Source of the DNA: Liolophura sinensis
Lineage: Eukaryota; Mollusca; Polyplacophora; Chitonida; Chitonidae
DNA length: 64,000 nucleotides
Reading direction: 5' to 3'
Assembly (NCBI RefSeq): GCF_032854445.1
Contig: NC_088303.1
Span: 13,213,501-13,277,500 of the forward strand
Shown here: in pieces, positions 47,149-63,992 of the stretch
Layout of the letters: each line of letters opens with the position of its first letter
Position numbering within the stretch: position 1 is the stretch's first letter
Notes under the pieces: model-generated
Seen by the model: the letters and a program-made list of their open reading frames with translations, nothing else
What the model was told of the DNA's origin: nothing
Databases searched by the model: none
Translations under genes and position numbers: made by a program

Positions 47149-48628
47149 ACGGCGGGGTAGGTATCATGATGGATGCACGGCGGGGTAGGTATCATGATGG
47201 ATGCACTGTGGGGTAGGTATCATGATGCATGCACTGTTGGGTAGGTATTATGATGCATGCACTGTGGGGTAGGTATCATGATGGATGCACTGTGGGGTAG
47301 GTATCATGATGGATGCACTGTGGGGTAGGTATCATGATGGATGTACTGTGGGGTAGGTATCATGATGTATGCACTGTGGGGTATGTATCATGATGGATGT
47401 ACTGTGGGGTAGGTATCATGATGGATGTACTGCGGGGTAGGTATCATGATGGATGCACTGTGGGGTAGGTATCATGATGGATGCACTGTGGGGTAGGTAT
47501 CATGATGGATGCACTGTGGGGTAGGTATCATGATAGATGTACTGCGGGGTAGGTATCATGATGGATGCACTGCGGGGTAGGTATCATGATGGATGCACTG
47601 TGGGGTAGGTATCATGATGGATGCACTGCGGGGTAGGTATCATGATGCATGCACTGCGGGGTAGGTATCATGATGGATGCACTGTGGGGTAGGTATCATG
47701 ATGGATGCACTGTGGGGTAGGTATCATGATGGATGCACTGTGTTGTTGGTATCATGATGGATGCACTGTGTTGTAGGTATCATGATGGATGTACTGCGGG
47801 GTAGGTATCATGATGGATGCACTGTGGGGTAGGTATCATGATGGATGTACTGCGGGGTAGGTATCATGATGGATGCACTGTGGGGTAGGTATCATGATGG
47901 ATGTACTGCGGGGTAGGTATCATGATGGATGCACTGCGGGGTAGGTATCATGATGGATGCACTGTGTGGTAGGTATCATGATGGATGCACTGTGTTGTAG
48001 GTATCATGATGGATGCACTGTGTGGTAGGCATTATGATGGATGCACTGTGTGGTAGGTATCATGATGGATGCACTGTGTTGTAGGTATCATGATGGATGT
48101 ACTGCGGGGTAGGTATCATGATGGATGCACTGCGGGGTAGGTATCATGATGGATGCACTGTGTGGTAGGTATCATGATGGATGCACTGTGTTGTAGGTAT
48201 CATGATGGATGCACTGTGTGGTAGGCATTATGATGGATGCACTGTGTGGTAGGTATCATGATGGATGCACTATGGGGTAGGTATCATGATGGATGTACTG
48301 CGGGGTAGGTATCATGATGAATGCACTGCGGGGTAGGTATCATGATGGATGCACTGTGTGGTAGGTATTATGATGGATGCACTGTGTGGTAGGTATTATG
48401 ATGGATGCACTGCGGGGTAGGTATCATGATGGATGCACTGTGTTGTAGGTATCATGATGGATGCACTGTGTGGTAGGTCTCATGACAGATGCACTGTGGG
48501 GTAGGTATCATGATGGATGTACTGCGGGGTAGGTATCATGATGCATGCACTGTGGGTAGGTATCATGATGGATGCACTGTGGGGTAGGTATCATGATGGA
48601 TGCACTGTGGGGTAGATTTCATGATTTA
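47149..48628. repeat. 28-bp minisatellite, about 53 units
   Basis: Unit GGATGCACTGTGGGGTAGGT plus ATCATGAT, period 28, about 1.48 kb. Units differ at a few positions (TGTGGGG, TGCGGGG, TGTGTGG, TGTGTTG; GCAC or GTAC), and these variants recur in blocks, showing a higher-order structure. No coding potential. Confidence 0.97.
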
Positions 48629-50440
48629 TACTGCGCACTATCATGCTTATTAGACGCATAGTGCGCGGTGTCATAATGTTTGTATTCTGTGTGTTACCAT
48701 ATGATGTTTAGACATATGCATTGTGCGATAAAATACTGGAGCTCCTGATACACAAAATACCTGCAATACATATTACTCTTACTACTCTTACAGCCAACAC
48801 CTACAAAAGTGTTACAAAGAACACTTTAATAATGTGAGCATTCTCCGAGACCTTTAAATGTTAAAAACGGCACTTTTATTTTAAGCCTGCATCAGTGCAG
48901 TTATGACAAACATAACAGAGAAAAGTACATTTTGTTTATCATCCAGATCTCGATTGAAAAGAAGTCCAGAGCCACACCCCATGGGCTAGTGGTGTACCAA
49001 AACCTCCCATGTTTCTGTATTTGATTGTTGTTAATATTAACGCCAGACTCAAGAAGTTTTCACTTATACCTTTGCTATCAGTTCTCCGGGAGGAGTGTCT
49101 GGATTAAAACAACGATCTTTGGTAAGTTACGGATAAAATGACCCCACATTTGACTTGCAGTTATGCGTACGAGGATAAGGGATCTTGCGCCAGCGATGGT
49201 GCCAGTGTCATGAAGCGTACTTCATGAAGTGTTAAGCATCCCTTAGCTAAGTGCGCTTTATATATCTACAGCATAAGTTGTCATGGTTATTAAGGGCTTA
49301 CTTAACTAAGTGCGATTCATGAAACGGGCCCCTGACTGCGAAAACGGCCACTCAAGCGTCACCGATCACCAAGGCACCAAAGGCAGTGAGATTGTGGCAT
49401 CCTACAAATTTCCTGTCCAAAGCCGGTTTTGAACGAGTACCTCATTTATCCTAGAGATTTATGAACATCAGATCAAAGCCCGCCCAGTCAGCTTTTAGGT
49501 GCAGTGTATTTACTACACATATTAACCAGAGCCTGACATCGTAACCTAGAACATCGGTAATACAACTTACGTGATTCCACGCAGTGGTAAGAACCAGCTC
49601 GTATAGTCTTATCTGAAGAATCTGGACGTTTTCGTCTATTTTTGTCTACCTTGTTTTCCCGCTCGTGTTTTCTGTTATGTTATTTCCTGTCCCGGTCACA
49701 ATGAGTCAGCATATAAACAATAACGCTGGGTATTTGCCCGGGACATAGCTGACCCGGTTATACATATTATAAATACGACAGTAAATGGGTAACTTCCACC
49801 GTGACTGCCCGGATGCTCATTAGCTGTACTTGTGTAGGTCACACCTGTTCGGCCAGGACTCGTGATCTCTGCCCAGGTATATACACATATTATCAGCGGA
49901 TTCGTGCATATATGTAAGAGATCGGAGAGTCGTCCACAGCGAGTACCAACCCAAACATACCCATTCGCAGTCCGGCCTACTTCGACATTCCATCCGAGAG
50001 CCATATACATGTATGTTATTTTGCTTATCTTGAGTGTAGAGCTTAGCCGGCTGATTCATTCACCAAAGCAACAAGTGAAACCGGCTGCTACACACATGCG
50101 CATTCCTGCGTGTCGGCTGACATTTGTGCCTTTGAGGTATATGAATTAATATGTGAAAAATACACTATGCTGTCAATAATGTGGTATCACACGTAGTATC
50201 AAATAATGGTTAATATACCTGAATGTGAAGAAAAGTAAAACTAGAAGAAAAAGGAAAAACAATGCAAATTTTTGATTGAGGTTTTTTTTTATCTTTTTTT
50301 TTTATAAAACGTTGTATAAAAGATCAAATATGAACGAAAAACAACAGAATGAAGGTCGAGATATTTTAGATAAAGTTCCGTAGTACGATACACTGAGTTT
50401 TGTATCACATGTGAAAGACAACAATGTTCAAGATAGCAGT
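48629..50440. other. Spacer 3' of the minus-strand actin gene; MITE-like piece at 49192-49333
   Basis: 49192-49333 is roughly palindromic: GTGTCATGAAGCGTACTTCA and TTAGCTAAGTGCGCTTTAT face TTAACTAAGTGCGATTCATG and AAACGGGCCCC, suggesting a foldback MITE. A worn SINE-A piece lies at 49018-49110. The end of the stretch, up to about 50300, should include the actin 3' UTR, but no canonical AATAAA is visible there. Confidence 0.45.
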
Positions 50441-52160
<1,720 letters not shown>

Positions 52161-52230
52161 CTGTTTTATCTTCCTTATGGGTGGCACAAACACTTCAGCA
52201 CTCACAGCCCACAGGCTGACATACACGTTA

Positions 52231-52240
52231 CCATATATGG
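52231..52240. promoter_or_regulatory. CArG box (SRF-type site), proximal
   Basis: CCATATATGG, a perfect CC(A/T)6GG palindrome, about 71 bp upstream of the TATA box. CArG boxes in actin promoters bind serum response factor in many animals. Confidence 0.7.
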
Positions 52241-52292
52241 TAAGGTTTTCAGACACCAGGCTTCGTGCGACTATTATGCTGTCATAGATTCT

Positions 52293-52302
52293 CCATATAT
52301 GG
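52293..52302. promoter_or_regulatory. CArG box (SRF-type site), distal
   Basis: A second CCATATATGG, 62 bp further upstream, in the same CCCATATATGG context (read on the minus strand) as the one before the plus-strand actin. Confidence 0.65.
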
Positions 52303-54039
52303 GCATCTGATTTATACATCCTTGTTCATATAGCGAGACTGTGATTATAATGCCCGAGGCGAGACCCGGCAAAATGACACCGGGGTTCAGTAGTGTGCAG
52401 GGATATAGACCCGAACAATGTACCGTGTAACACGAGCTATTGACGACTGACTGCACAGCGATATAGCGTGCATTTCGTAGGGCATTTACTATACCCGGAC
52501 ATGGTCGACACGGCGGCGACTCCGGACTGGTATACAGGCTTTAATAATGCTGGAAAGCAGACATAATATGTGTGCCAACCCTTGTCATGTTTGTGAAGCA
52601 TTTGTCGCGATCCAGTTTAGTGCCAAGGCTTATCTTATAGTTCTCGTTTTCTTATGTAAGCCTTTCTGTTAATCGACCAAGGACGATATCGCTATCATGT
52701 ATGCATATGTAATGGGGGCCTATATGAATCACCAGACAATATTGGGGGAAGGGTGTGGTAGGCGTGGCGAGAGGTCGGGGAGACAGGTCACACAGATCAA
52801 GCGGCAGTCACCCCACCTTCGCTCATGTGACCTCACGGGACGTGGACAACGATGTATGCATCCAACAGTAAAATATTTCTGCTTACTTTCATCGGTGGCT
52901 TGGCCAGGCAATATCAAAACAACAGCATCTGGCGCCTGGGAATGAAAACAAGGTTTTTCTTTGTTAATAATGGTCTCATTGTTTCACATGATCGCACGTT
53001 TTGTCAGTAGCCTACATACAATCATTTAAATGCTCTATGCATCTCCAAAAGTTGTACAGCAACATGTATATACGCTACTCTCACGCGACATAAAGCAAGT
53101 TCTGAATGCTTTGTTAATGCAAGCCGTCTGTAACGATAACGAAACTTTTGTGAGAGGTTCTTTGATGATGTAGGTTTCTCACTCTTTAAAGGCTGAAATT
53201 TACTTGTTTTTGTATGAGTTACCCCTGTATGAATACATTTGTATTTTTGAATCCGTGTCTTCGTGAGACATGACAAAAGAATATGTTTTCCGATTAGACA
53301 CGACATTTACAAGATACCACTATATTTAGCATACAACTCGTGTCTACAATAATAGTTTAAAGCGCTGCATTTTTGCAAATGTGCTCTTTGTTATATTCTA
53401 CGACGACTAACAACCTTATAAGGTAGTTGCTGTTAGAACATGGACACTCTTAATCCTTAAAGTCCTAAAAATAATTGTTATACCTATGCAAGGGCATTTC
53501 ACTTATATGAAAGTTCAAATCACGTCTAAAGTGACGGAAACCGGACAGAGCCTTCAGTGAACCACCTCTCCTAATCATACACCGGTACCTAACAATATCC
53601 CGAATTAAAAGCATCAGGCGATCAGGTAGGATCTGGATTTGAACATTCGACCTCATTAATCAAAATCCAGTTGTCTATCGACAGAACGCACGGTACCCAT
53701 TGGACAACGACTGTTTAAGCCTAAATGAATATCCTCCTGTAAAATGCGTATCGTTGGGTTTTACTCAGCTTGTTTGGAACCACCCTATGCAAGTTTCAAC
53801 ACACTGTAACAAATATTAGATAGTTCAGTTGACTCGGAATCTGTCTTACAAAGTAAGTATTAAACACACAAGTTTTTATGTTGAGATGTGCATGGTATGC
53901 ACTTACCCATGAGAAATTCATTTTGAGGGCTTGTGGACACGCTTTGAGTTAACAACAAATATACAGTAAAAGTGGGAGAGAATGAGCGGATGTCCATGTC
54001 CCACGCACCTCAATTCGCATTAGTTTTAGCATATATGGA
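52303..54039. other. Inter-actin spacer, proximal part
   Basis: No gene. A worn tRNA-SINE-like head (minus) is seen near 53620-53710 (GATTTGAACATTCGACCTC). Confidence 0.4.
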
Positions 54040-54463
54040 TCTATCTGCAATCGCATAAGAGCAAATTGCATGAATGTACACAATCATATACTACACCTAT
54101 ATGACTTAAAATGTGCATGCATTTACATCTATCTGCATTCATACCTCCGTGTATATTCACCATCGCATGTATATACATCTGCACAAATTTACACCAGCAC
54201 ATTAGTTTTCTTTCTGTCAGTTTTTCTTCACTAAAAAAATTGATTGTCATTGTATCTAAGTGAAAAATTCTTGAGTGTTGTGTTTAACAACAATCAAACA
54301 TATCAAAAAAATATTTGCACCTGTATGTATTTATACGTGTATATATTTACACCTGTGTGTCTTAACACCTGTATACATATGCACATGTATGTATTTACAC
54401 CTGTGTGTATTTATACCTGTAAGTATTCACACCTCGATGTATTTACATCTCTGTGTATTTACA
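54040..54463. repeat. 16-bp degenerate minisatellite in two blocks
   Basis: The clear block 54320-54463 has nine units of CCTGTGTGTATTTACA, period 16. A more degenerate stretch at 54110-54200 has the same period. The sequence between them is non-repetitive. Confidence 0.75.
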
Positions 54464-55715
54464 CGAAACCTTCAGCACAGCTAAATATATCCGATTATTT
54501 TCTACGTGAAATATTCCAGGAGGGTATACAATTGATCCTCCCCCTATAGTGTGTGATAGTCCCTTGAGATCTCGGCTGTGACGTCCCGTCTTCAATAACC
54601 TGGACTATATTTTTTATAACATTCGTTCAACTTATGTGTCGTATATTATTTCATCAATCGTCAGTACATAGAGTAACAAGATATGAAAGAATTGACATTC
54701 TGTTTTCATCATGGAGACAACTAAAGTTTCGGAATCGCTAGTATAGCTTCTGGGTCTACTCTTATCAAACGTCGAGAGGCTTTATCTGACATTGTTGGCC
54801 AAATAACCGCATCTGGCACCTTGCGTTTACCAAGGATAGTTTAAATCACTGAATTTTCAGTGAATGTCACACCTGTAGTATTTAGTGTTAAACTAATTCG
54901 AAAGTTAAAATGTGATCTGCTTTATAAATTTTAGAAACTTTATTACCGATTTTGAACGAGGCTGATATTTCTTGAAAGATAAAATTCGATGGGATTTACC
55001 CTTATCGACTTTTTGCCGAAAAAATTTTCGGTATAGCCTCCTAGGACTTGAGCCAGAATTCAAACATGTTTTGCTCTAAGAAGTTTAAAATTTGTACACT
55101 GTTCTCAGCAGCACGATGTACCCTCCACAATCTGGGTTCACACCTAATGACTCTTTGTCGTCGTATGACTGAAAAATCGTAGTGTACGACGTAAAAACCC
55201 AAGCGTACGTACAAAATTCGAGATCTTTCCTTTTCTGAGTTTGGCATTTTTTAAACACTTTTAATTTATTAGTTTAGTCTTAAGTTGCTTAATAAATACG
55301 GACGCTGGCTTATAGCTCATTTTCTTTTCCACGACACAAGGCATATGTTAAATATTTATACCAGTAGCTTGTAATGGATTCAGAAGGTAATTATACTCAT
55401 GTGTCGTGGTATTAATTATCGATTTAGAGAAAAACGAGAACCAGATGAGATTAAATTCGATCACTTGTTTCAGTCATAAAATCAACCGTAGTGATTTCTT
55501 GAAAGTGCCGGAAGGTGTAGCCACGTATACATTCAGTATACATGTCCGCCGTCATTTGCTCAGTCAGTCTCACTGTAATCACGGACTATCATATCATCTG
55601 CTAAAATCAATCTATAAATCACCCACGTCTTGTTCTCCAGTGACCCATGATAAACATGTTTACCTTCTGTCTAAATTAGACTACTTGGCATGTGCGGGCG
55701 TGCTCTAATATTCTT

Positions 55716-55966
55716 GTGTTTTGCTGGCAGACGGCCAGAGAGGAAGCCAGCATGAGCTGGACTTGAACTCAGAGCGACCGCATTGGTGAGAGGCTCCTGG
55801 GTCATTATGATGCGCTAGCGCGCTAACCACTGAGCCACTTAGTCCCCTAGCGTGTTAGTGGAGCGAATGACCCAGGACCCTCTTGCCAATGCCGTCGCTG
55901 TGAGTTCAAGTCCAGCCCATGCTGGTTTCCTCTCCGGTCGTTCTTGGGAAAGCCTTGCAGCAAATG
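55716..55966. mobile_element. Two SINE-A head halves in inverted, head-to-head order
   Basis: 55716-55848 is a minus-strand 5' half (ending GAGCCACTTAGTCCCC), followed directly by 55850-55966, a plus-strand 5' half (ATGACCCAGGACCC ... CTTGGGAAAGCC). Together they form an imperfect inverted repeat. A different tRNA-like head (minus) follows at about 55985-56070 (GAGCTGGATTCGAACACGCC). Confidence 0.8.
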
Positions 55967-56089
55967 CCTTACAAACCTCCCGACTTCGACGTCGGGACAC
56001 ATCGAGAGCTGGATTCGAACACGCCACCTTGTTAGCCGAGAGCCTGCATGAATGGCGAACTCGCTGAGGATCTTAGTAAAATTCATCAT

Positions 56090-58932
56090 ATAAAATTATT
56101 ACAAAGTTTGAACATGTTCCCTTGTCTTGTCCGATGTTATGATCTGCAACACAGTTTTTACCTTGACTTGAAATACTGATGTAATTGCAAACATACTGGT
56201 CGGGTTGAAAGAACCACTACTGGATTGAGAAGACGGCTGGATATATCATATAATAACACAATCTTGACTTGAAAACATTGATGACTCTGTGTTTTGGTAC
56301 ACATATTCAGTAAAATTCTGTCCATCTTCTTCATTAAATTCTGACCGATTTGCTTTAAGTTACTATCATTTACTATTCCCGCGCCACTACCGCTCCGCCT
56401 CTGCTTTTCCGCTCTACCACCCACCCCTGTTTGTAAGATGATCTGTGTATTTCGTGTGCCCCACTCCCAACCATGTTCGTAAGATGGTTTGTGTATTTTA
56501 AGTGTCCCTGTCTTAATTGTTTTGTGGTTCTTTAGATGCTCTAGCAAATAACGTAAAAAGATGTTTTATTGCACGAAACACAAACAGTATTATTTGTTTG
56601 TGCGCATGCGCAGATTACGATAAGCTACATTCTATGACACTATAACGCTATTGTAAATGGAGTAAAATGTGTTTTAGATTAACTCATTTTCATTCTGTGG
56701 TACAGCGTCACTCTTACTGTGTCATGCCGCAAGCATATGTACGAAGAGATAGAATTACCTTTATATTTCTGGGCCTGCATCCGCTGTGGTATTCCTATTA
56801 CATGGTTCCAATCCCAAGCCCTCACACCAGCAATTTGTCTGTACTAACATACATGTAACACCCTACTGGTTATTCGGCGATATACTTTGTTACGGAATCT
56901 GATGAGATTTCTCCATCGTTTGATGACAGCTTTGCTATTTATCGGTAAATATGCTTTGAACCACGCTAAAACGAATCACCATGCAGAGTGAAAAGACAAA
57001 CAATTATCTGTCATTCTGAAGTAGGCTACGTAAGAGAAAATATAAAAAAACAGCATTAAATCTGGTCAACTGGAGATTTACAAATGTTGGGTTGCCCACA
57101 TTGCGCCATTATCATGGCACCTACTTAAGAGTAAAGATGATTTTGTGCTTAGCGCATTTTGATTTTGTTGTAAGTGTTTATCCATGTTGTTTATGTTTTT
57201 CCCCTTTTGTACATTTTTGCGGATATTTTACTTCTGATTTCGATACTATGGACTTTCGGTAATCTATTACTGCTTTACGTTCGGCTCGGGAAGTTTCTCT
57301 CATAAGTAAATATGCCGAGCTGTGGTGGTTATCACTTTTCAAGTGATATCCTCACAAGTATTATCCTGTACAGTTACCAGGCAATTTGACTAGCAAATTA
57401 TTAAACTATGGTACATACTACCATGTTAAAATGGAAAACTGTTGTTATTAAACTCACTGATATTTCCTTGAATATTTCGTTATTTCCTGAATTGATAAGC
57501 TGTTTTATTTGATGAGTTCGTGATAAGATCTATACCAGTACTAGGGACAGGACGTTGTAATGGCTAATAACGTCAGAGAGTTCAGAAAATTGTATACGGG
57601 TACATCTGTTTTACACCGTGAAGCTATACATCCTTTATATATACTTATATACTTGTGCCATAGCTATCGTCAGCAGGTTCAACGTGCTATTATGGATGGT
57701 TTGACGCAATGTAAAGTGTTTGGTATCGTTTCACGCTAATATGATACGGTGTAACTGATACCAAGGTCAGTGAGACACCAAGGCCATTGACTTCATGGAC
57801 AATATTACATGATTAAAGTTCGATTAACCAGATGCACGTTTTTTGTGGAATGGAAAAGTTTATTGTTGGCTTGGTTTAACTGTCAAACTGGATGAGTTTA
57901 ACTGTTTCATAAAGTGTTCGTAAATGGTTAAAAAGCTATACATAAGCCCCACTGACCCAGTAGTTTGTCTTCAAGTCTCTCGTTTGAGGAGGCCACTTGT
58001 CGTTTAGCAAGTAATGGAATTCATCTTTTGCACCTTTAGCTCTCGGCATTTTCCAAGTATCTGCGTTCAGCTTTCTCGGATATGAACCATAATCATGCGC
58101 ACCATCTTCGAGGTCACAAGACTTGAATCTTACTGCGCCCGATGTTTATCTGATCTGTCCACGGATGAATGGTTGATATATGTCACTCGATGCCTTATAT
58201 AGATAGAACAGAATAGATGGAAATAATAGGAGTCTGTCTACAAACCTGTTGTAGGGGGTAAACTCTTGTTAACCTTTGTGATGTATTCCTTGTCATTGTA
58301 ATTTGTAGTTATGAGGAAACCTACAAACAGAAACCCGAGTATTTCCAGAAAAGCGAGTTCTGAGAGATTAGATTCCACATGATGATCCCTAACACGTCTC
58401 CACTGTACATCTGTTGAGTGTATATATATATATATATATCTTTTTTTACTCTTTTTCAAGACTTGTCCCGCAATGATCAAAGGTCTTTAATTTATAGACA
58501 ATTCCAATAAAGCGATGACTGAGGTAAAAATTTATTCGATTCATTTTTCTAATGCTCTGGACAATATGTTACCTTTAAGAAACGCCAATTATCCTATAAC
58601 GCACTTTTGATATGATACGGTCTGGCTTATTTCAAAGATTATAGCTGCCTGCATCACCGCTTAGATGGTGAAACGGAAGAAACTTTTCCTATTTTGGTTT
58701 TATTTTCAAAATGCAATCTGATAAACCTGCTAATGGTCGTGGGTTTCCTCACCCTGCTCTGCCAGCTTTCCGCTTTCCTCCCACTATAATGTTGGTCGCC
58801 ATAGTATAACTGAAATATACAACACAAATGAAATACTTCAGTCTAATAAACAGGTTTAATGTAATTTGTTTGTGTGTACATATGGAAATGTTGGCCTATT
58901 ATTGTTGTTGTCATATCACGGCTTAAATATAC
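56090..58932. other. Inter-actin spacer, central part
   Basis: A (TA)n run lies at 58421-58439 and a worn SINE-A piece at about 58730-58815 (GGTCGTGGGTTTCCTC ... CACTATAATGTTGGTCGCC). No supported gene. Confidence 0.4.
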
Positions 58933-58942
58933 CCATATATGG
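58933..58942. promoter_or_regulatory. Isolated CArG box between the actin genes
   Basis: CCATATATGG about 2.9 kb before the plus-strand actin start, with a near-match CCATATAGGG at 58972. A chance match is possible in AT-rich DNA. Confidence 0.25.
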
Positions 58943-59130
58943 CTTTAATTGCAGATAAGAGAGGATGTAGTTCCATATAGGGAAGAAATCTAATGCCGTT
59001 GTTTGTCCAAAGTCACATGACCTCGGGGCGACTTCACGTGCGAGTGGCTATTTATGGCATGTATGAGAGGACCAGTGGATTGCAACCTTTGATAAATCTG
59101 TATGTTGCCTCCAGAACGTAAAACACTTAC

Positions 59131-59241
59131 TGGGTCTTAGTTTTTCACTGACACATATCTCATATATGTAGTCTCCAGGAGAGCCATGGAGACGCCAGTA
59201 CACGTCATCGTTATTCATGTATGTAAAATCAATGAGAAACT
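59131..59241 (-). CDS. Candidate orphan exon, phase 1-1
   Basis: On the minus strand, acceptor CAACCGTCAG is followed by 111 bp that stay open and end at a strong donor A|GTAAGT. Both phases are 1, as in exons that encode extracellular modules. The reading includes FLIDFTYMNNDDVYWRLHGS and YIYEICVSEKLRP. I do not recognise it and found no partner exons, so this may be chance. Confidence 0.22.
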
Positions 59242-61602
59242 CTGACGGTTGATTAAAAGCCACGGTTTTGTTTTCACACTGCGCAGCAGTTCAGCTCTTG
59301 GCAGTAGAAAAGACTTTAAACATAGAATTTTTATATTCCTAGAAGCCAGTGTGAAGCCATGTACCATGCTGTACTACAATATCTAAATTTGAAAATGACT
59401 CAAAAAGTACAGCTATACATGTGCATGTTGACTCAGATTGCCCAAATGACCACAAGAGTGGCATCGACCGCTTGTCGTCACCAAGGATCCAGCTGCAGTG
59501 AGAGCAGGGGATACAAATTCACTGCCCAATCAAGCAAGCCATTAATTAATAAGTTTTGCTCTGTCAGAGCTGACATCGGGTGACGTTGGTCAATGTAATA
59601 CATGCTCAAATAAGAGAAGATGGCAGAGAAGTTTGTCACACACGAACATGGTCCACCACGCAGACACTTGTCGTTCAAAACAGTGGCAAGCAAAACATAA
59701 CTTTAATGATTGGACCTGCTTCCAAAACACTTACCGTTGATTATTAATTCCTGCTGTTAACAGAAACATGTTTTGGAAAACAGGCTATTTTATCATGTCC
59801 AAACAAATAATGCTGTGCAGGCCTGTAGATTATCTAATTAGATTGCACCATTGACGAGGTGAACAGAATATTTGCATAACAAAACCTTATTTCAGAAAGA
59901 ATTTTCTAACTTTCAAACTTGCTTCATTTATCACTATGTTATACTATTGAAGGTATTCACTTACTCGAGTTATAGTTTCCAAACTGGAAAAATCAGTTTC
60001 AAGAAAAAAAGGACCTGTTCTATACATGGAATAATCCGCTTCCTGAAGACTGGCCGCTGAAATGGTGTGCGGCTATGTAATTTAGACTTAGTCCATATAA
60101 ATACGTTAACAGTATCTATCACTTGTACTCTATCTCAGTAAATTATCAGGTTTTCATGAATTCATTATAGATAATCTCCAAGAATAAACTTAAGTGGCCT
60201 ATTCACGCAGCAGGCCACGTGTATAGTCTATAAATAGATAAAAGCATGTTAGTAATTAGTAAACCACTTTTCAAGTTAACATTAAATCACCACGGTGCCT
60301 TTTATACGCTTTCCTGTCACATTATAAAACCGTAAGGGAAACCTATGAACACTAAGGTATACCAGATAGTTGAACGTTGTACATGAAGTACTAGTATACT
60401 CAACCACCATCACCACCCCAACTCCCCCGACCCCGACCACAACCACCAGACAAACACACGTCTCTGTATACTTAACAATATCTAATATTGGAAAATGAAA
60501 TCCACATTTTCTTATCTATTTGAACAGTTCAGTTACATAACATCTGTTACATAATAATACAACCATATAAAGTAACAATTGCATTCCTGCTATTTCCGGT
60601 TCTCCCATTTCAATGGCTTTTCGCTTCAATGGTTTCGTGGCCTGTTCAGCAATATTGCCGCCATATTGTGGAAACTTTTAGAAAATGTAATCTCTATATT
60701 TTCACCAACATGGCGATCTGTTTACAGATGTAAGAAGCCCACTACAGTCTAAGAGAAACCAACGTATTTCGTCAGGTATCTCAAAAACCTCCAGACTTCA
60801 TCCTGCAGCCGAAACGGCGGGAAGTGGATTCGAACTCTCGATCTCATCTTTCTCCAGGACAAACCACAAGGCTTTTTCCAGGCCCTTTGCAGATAAGATC
60901 TCGTAATATTTACTTTCAGCTCTGAGTCGTTATTTACTCATCCTTATTTGGGCAGGTGGCATTTTACTGATACATGATGAAAGCGTCAGTAAAATATGGC
61001 GCTGCTCAGGTATATAGTGTATGTATATTAGATCTGATTTAGTGAGTCACAGCTGGGGTTAGATTTGTAGGTAAACAATGATCGCAGTACATGTACCAAT
61101 ATGGTCAAAAAGTTATAGTGAAGGATTTAGTAAGCGGTCAATATATGCCAGGCCTAGGGTAGTGAGTAAGATCTATATTAAGCTGTGGTGCATAGAATAT
61201 TGCAAATCCATAATCAATGATAAATGTAAAGTTAAGATGAGCGTTATTATACATGTATATGGTTCTACGCATGACTTTCTTAACTATATATGTAATGTAG
61301 AATGGCTGAAGAATAATGAGTTAATTACAATTTGTATAAGCCTTACGCCCCATTAGATTCCCCGGGGGTATATGTTCACGCATACGTAGTACACAAGGGT
61401 AGGACGAGATGAGGGTGAGGGGTGAGGTGTACTCTGAATAATTCACAGTTCTATGAAATATTTATCTGCCCAATCAGGTAAAACTTGGCCATACATACCA
61501 CAATCCACACGTTACAGGTGTAAAGTGAACGAGGTCAACCTGTCATAATTACAGGTGTGTTATAGAGTAACCCGTCATCCTGCCACGGGGGCTATGTTAT
61601 GC
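59242..61602. other. Spacer upstream of the plus-strand actin gene
   Basis: No gene. A tRNA-SINE-like head (minus) near 60775-60850 (GTGGATTCGAACTCTCGATC) is the only repeat I recognise. Confidence 0.4.
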
Positions 61603-61612
61603 CCATATATGG
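61603..61612. promoter_or_regulatory. CArG box of the plus-strand actin gene
   Basis: CCATATATGG, 71 bp upstream of a TATA-like box. The sequence and spacing are shared with the minus-strand actin promoter. Confidence 0.7.
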
Positions 61613-61682
61613 TCATATCTTCGTCTTTCCCTCGTAAGGCCACGTCATATGCTCTCGATCCGCTCCATTAACCTGAGCGGCA

Positions 61683-61690
61683 CATAAAAG
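61683..61690 (+). promoter_or_regulatory. TATA box of the plus-strand actin gene
   Basis: CATAAAAG, 116 bp before the ATG, followed by a GC-rich start region. Confidence 0.6.
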
Positions 61691-61805
61691 CGGGCTACCG
61701 CCCTACACCTGAGCATACCTGGATATCTTACCGAACAGAACACACCTGCTGTGAGACTGGAACTACCTGGCCTATTTGCCTGATACAAATTTAAGAAACT
61801 ACAAA

Positions 61806-63853
<2,048 letters not shown>

Positions 63854-63986
63854 ATCTCATGACAATATGGCTATATCTCATTCTCTCGTGACTGGAAAGA
63901 GTTTATTTTACAAAATAGAACCAAATGTTATTAAAGGACAATTGATTTATTTTTTTTTCTATTTTGATCATCTTTGTATATATGTG

Positions 63987-63992
63987 AATAAA
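63987..63992 (+). terminator. Polyadenylation signal of the plus-strand actin gene
   Basis: AATAAA 134 bp after the stop. The window ends 8 bp later, so the cleavage site may lie outside. Confidence 0.8.

Noticed and set aside
47149-48628. Regularly spaced repeats resembling a CRISPR array
   Set aside because: Units are head-to-tail with no unique spacers, and the sequence is from an animal genome. It is a minisatellite, as are the arrays at 42957 and 32941.
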